A DNA stretch of 64,000 nt, taken from contig JBDKVA010000027.1 of the NCBI GenBank assembly GCA_039679375.1, forward strand, positions 19,499-83,498. The letters are read 5' to 3'. Positions within the stretch are counted from its first letter, which is position 1. Every line of letters starts with the position of its first letter. The translations under genes were made by a program, and so were the position numbers. Below, piece after piece: positions 61,770 through 64,000 of the stretch. The DNA is from JBDKVA01 sp039679375 (GTDB lineage Bacteria; Bacillota; Clostridia; Acetivibrionales; DTU013). Below the pieces are notes generated by a model. It did not search any database, had not been told where the DNA came from, and saw nothing but the letters and a program-made list of their open reading frames with translations.

Positions 61770-61841
61770 TTGTTGAAAGGATTATGTATTACAGACGCGG
61801 GAAAACAGTTCGGCGTTACATCAAAAACGCTGCGTTATTAA
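61770..61841 (+). pseudogene. Truncated MerR-family regulator
   Basis: From TTG 61770 the frame reads LKGLCITDAGKQFGVTSKTLRY and then stops. This is the start of a MerR helix-turn-helix (the family reads ...VSxxTLRYYE...), cut after 23 codons. It sits 16 bases after the MerR-type promoter above, and AGGGG lies upstream. A second frame continues for some 50 codons with NDDDIIGLYQRN, which could be the frameshifted continuation. The rest of the regulator and its target gene are missing. Confidence 0.7.
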
Positions 61842-62319
61842 TGATGACGATATAATAGGACTATACCAAAGAAACGCACAGCAGAGCCGCAGGCGGACGC
61901 GAAACGACCGTCTGACGGGGCTTGGGGCAGCGCACCAACAAGCAGAGTGGAGCCATTTTGATGTAAGGAAAAATGAGCGGAACGTTGGAATGGCGCGCCA
62001 TTCCCCCTGATTGCCGATCTAATCGGAACGTTCCGATAAAATTGGCAATCAATGGATTAGGCTCGCCATGCTTGTTGGTGGTCTTACGTCCCCCAATCCC
62101 CATTAAGCCGCCTGTCGGCATCTGCTGTTTTGGTTTTTTGACGATAGGTTTTATAATTAAACGATTTTAATGTTATCTTGAAAAGGTATTACCTTTTTAG
62201 GAAAAAATGTATTCATGTTTGAATTGTGTTATAATATTTATGCGTTGTATTAATTATTTTCTACGCTTACAGATAAGGATTAATGCAACAAATAGTTTTT
62301 ATATTAGGAGTTGACTAAA
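61842..62319. other. Unexplained sequence, possible mobile element remnant
   Basis: About 480 bases between the MerR remnant and the methyltransferase gene. The first 280 bases are GC-richer than the flanks and have short open frames on both strands, none with a convincing start. The end is AT-rich. I see no terminal repeats or transposase. It may be the scar of an element that cut the MerR gene. Confidence 0.35.
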
Positions 62320-63087
62320 ATGGATTTACGTTTTACATTTAATGAAGATGTATTAAATTATGATAAAATGCGTCCAACCTATGTTAAGGAATTATATGAA
62401 GATATTATACAATTCTCGAACTTGGACAGCAATAAAAATGCTCTTGAAATAGGCATCGGAACAGGACAGGCTACACTGCCTTTTTTAAGCACGAGGTGCA
62501 AACTTACAGCAGTTGAGCTTGGCGAAGATATGGCTAAGTTTTCCAAAGAGAAATTCGAAAAATTCCATAATTTTGATGTTAGAAACAGCGACTTTGAAAA
62601 TGTTAATCTTGAAAACGATAATTATGATTTGATTTACTCCGCGACAGCTTTCCATTGGATTCCTCAGGAAGTCGGCTATACTAAGGTCTTCAACCTTTTG
62701 AAAAGCAGCGGCGTTATAGCCTTGTTTTGGAATCACCCCTCAAGAGCCAATGATGAACTTGATTTTGCAATGCAGGAAGTCTACAGTAAATACAGACCAA
62801 CCAATAATTCTACGGTTCACAGATTCAGCGAGGAAAAATGCTTGGAAATCGTAAAAACAATAAGGAAATACGGGTTTGTTGATGTTGAGTATAGATTATA
62901 TCACCAAACAAGAGTTTTTGATGCTCCTCAATATATGTCACTTCTTAATACCAACTCCGACCACAGGGCAAGACAAGAGGAGACTCGCATTTTGATTGAA
63001 AGCGAATTGTCAAATGTAATAAATGATTTCGGCGGTAAAATTGATATAAAAGATACGATGGATTTATATTTAGCAAGGAAACCATAA
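62320..63087 (+). CDS. Class I SAM-dependent methyltransferase
   Basis: Predicted small-molecule methyltransferase of 255 residues. The SAM-binding glycine loop is ALEIGIGTGQATLP (about residues 41-54), followed by the acidic TAVELGED, and YDLIYSATAFHWIP is the post-motif common to Methyltransf_11-type enzymes. ATG 62320 follows TAGGAGT at 62305-62311; an in-frame TTG at 62311 overlaps that site. Substrate is unknown. The gene is AT-richer than the core operons and lies in an unstable region. Confidence 0.85.
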   Translation: MDLRFTFNEDVLNYDKMRPTYVKELYEDIIQFSNLDSNKNALEIGIGTGQATLPFLSTRCKLTAVELGEDMAKFSKEKFEKFHNFDVRNSDFENVNLENDNYDLIYSATAFHWIPQEVGYTKVFNLLKSSGVIALFWNHPSRANDELDFAMQEVYSKYRPTNNSTVHRFSEEKCLEIVKTIRKYGFVDVEYRLYHQTRVFDAPQYMSLLNTNSDHRARQEETRILIESELSNVINDFGGKIDIKDTMDLYLARKP

Positions 63088-63447
63088 CACCCGATAATAA
63101 ACATAACGCGGTTACATCTGAAAAACGTAGAAATAGCTTCATTATCAGAATTATCTAACCCTTTTCAATGACCGAAAAATTTCGATTATATCAGTTAGTC
63201 CTATTATAACACATTCCTAGGATGAGATGTGGTTGGTGTGCGGTTAGGACTAAAAAGGCTGAATTGACATTAAATGACATCTTCGATATTATCTATAACA
63301 GGGTAGTTTCCATATCTGCGCTTAGTACTTGAGTTGTGTAGGTGCTGTAAATTTATATTACTATAGGCATTTTTATCTCGCCTGGCGCTATGGATTTTGA
63401 TAAGCATAATGGATGAATGTAGATATTACATATGGAGGTAATTATGT
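63088..63447. other. Intergenic region upstream of the S51 peptidase gene
   Basis: About 360 bases with no coding signs. It carries an inverted pair TTAGTCCTA / TAGGACTAA near 63196-63254 and the promoter described below. Confidence 0.45.
63264..63292 (+). promoter_or_regulatory. Sigma-A promoter upstream of the S51 peptidase gene
   Basis: TTGACA (63264-63269), a 17-base spacer and TATTAT (63287-63292). The leader to the start codon would be about 150 bases. Confidence 0.7.
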
Positions 63448-63912
63448 ATGAAAACTCACTATTACTTAGATTGGTTTTATGATAAGGGCTTTTCTGAGAA
63501 GTTAGTCAATGTGTTGCATGAGGATATAACAGACAGAAAATCGCTTGTTATGATTAGCGCTGAATCGTCTGATTATAAAGATGAGCAAGTTAATATTGAT
63601 GGTGTTTTTGAAAGGACATGGTTTAATCAGGCTAACATTTTTTTTGATGAATATCATTTAATTGATCACCGCACGCAGAAGGAAGATGCCCAGCGATTAA
63701 TTCAAAACGCCTCTGTCGTTTTTTTATGTGGTGGAAACCCTCGGCACCAAAAGCACCTTTTGACGGAATATGAATTATCGGATATGATTAAAAAAAGTAA
63801 TGCTGTTGTAATGGGAACAAGTGCTGGTGGGATGAACATGTCTGATGAATATGTGGATGAATGCACTGTTTATGAAGGTATGGTGCGTATTTCGGTAACA
63901 TCCGGACACTAA
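63448..63912 (+). pseudogene. Peptidase S51-like (dipeptidase E-like) gene, truncated by IS
   Basis: The frame encodes 154 residues of a class I glutamine-amidotransferase-like serine peptidase: VVFLCGGNPRHQ and the nucleophile motif VMGTSAGGMNMS (Ser about residue 123) are diagnostic. Normal members are about 200-230 residues and have a C-terminal part with the catalytic His. Here the native sequence ends near VYEGM and the final codons (RISVTSGH) are encoded by the terminal repeats of an insertion sequence. ATG 63448 has GGAGG at 63434-63438. The product is probably inactive. Confidence 0.8.
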
Positions 63913-64000
63913 TTCCGGCAACATCCGGACAGCGTTTCGGAATTATCCGGACACCATTTCGGCACATCCGGACACCTTGTCGATAAATAATAAACTGGTA
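63885..64000. mobile_element. End of an IS21-like insertion sequence (partial)
   Basis: Four repeats of about 22 bases with the core TTTCGGnnnnATCCGGACA begin near 63890, 63913, 63935 and 63957. Multiple terminal repeats of this kind, with this core, are characteristic of IS21-family ends. The element continues past the window edge, so no istA/istB genes are visible. Its insertion truncated the S51 peptidase gene. Confidence 0.7.

Noticed and set aside
61861..62121. Short open frames on both strands (65 and 86 codons)
   Set aside because: They overlap each other on opposite strands, lack binding sites and resemble no domain; likely part of a decayed element.
63890..63976. CRISPR-like array at the right edge
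   Set aside because: Four degenerate ~22-base repeats without spacers; the core matches IS21-type terminal repeats much better.

Overview
The window looks like the chromosome of an anaerobic, spore-forming, low-to-moderate-GC member of the Clostridia. The evidence is strong GGAGG-type ribosome binding sites, a T-box leader, a YesM/YesN two-component pair, a YhcN/YlaJ-type spore lipoprotein, a clostridial V/A-type ATPase operon and a complete kdpFABCDE operon. I cannot name the species from sequence alone. Both window ends cut through something: a histidine kinase gene on the left, and a peptidase gene invaded by an insertion sequence on the right.

Layout. (1) 1-13.2 kb is a carbohydrate uptake and degradation locus: YesM-like sensor kinase, AraC-type response regulator, lipoprotein sugar-binding protein, two ABC permeases, a membrane-anchored SurA/PrsA-like foldase, a secreted right-handed beta-helix protein with two tandem C-terminal modules, and a cytoplasmic GH38 alpha-mannosidase. 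The transporter ATPase is not in the window and is presumably shared. (2) 13.3-20.6 kb holds a permuted NlpC/P60 (YiiX-like) hydrolase, a divergent mtnA-type isomerase plus class II aldolase pair (the layout of the 5-deoxyribose/methylthioribose 'DHAP shunt'), a membrane-anchored protein of unknown function, and a leucine-type T-box leader in front of an unusual fusion of a xylose-isomerase-like TIM barrel to an acyl-CoA ligase. (3) 20.9-34 kb is cation homeostasis: a Ca2+-type P-ATPase, a small zinc-ribbon membrane protein, kdpFABCDE, and a cation-diffusion-facilitator exporter behind a near-perfect sigma-A promoter and a long leader. (4) 34-41.2 kb has arginine decarboxylase, the YhcN-like lipoprotein, a TraX-like membrane protein, an unknown 148-aa protein, a translationally coupled subtilase plus SAR2788-type putative secreted toxin, and the Mn exporter MntP. 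(5) 41.2-50.1 kb is a nine-gene V/A-type ATPase operon ending in a strong terminator. (6) 50.1-53.5 kb is an ABC-2 exporter (one ATPase, two permeases) and a convergent CAT-family acetyltransferase. (7) 53.7-61.5 kb is one gene of 2,593 codons for a giant exported protein: fibronectin-III-like modules, a Pro-Thr-rich linker built from DNA repeats, and a long beta-rich C-terminal half with no recognisable anchor. (8) 61.5-64 kb is a decayed, mobile-looking edge: a MerR-type promoter with a truncated MerR gene, unexplained sequence, a methyltransferase, and an S51-like peptidase gene cut by the terminal repeats of an IS21-like element.

Most interesting to follow up: the T-box-controlled isomerase/CoA-ligase fusion, the giant exoprotein, the subtilase/SAR2788 pair, and the orphan MerR-type promoter.
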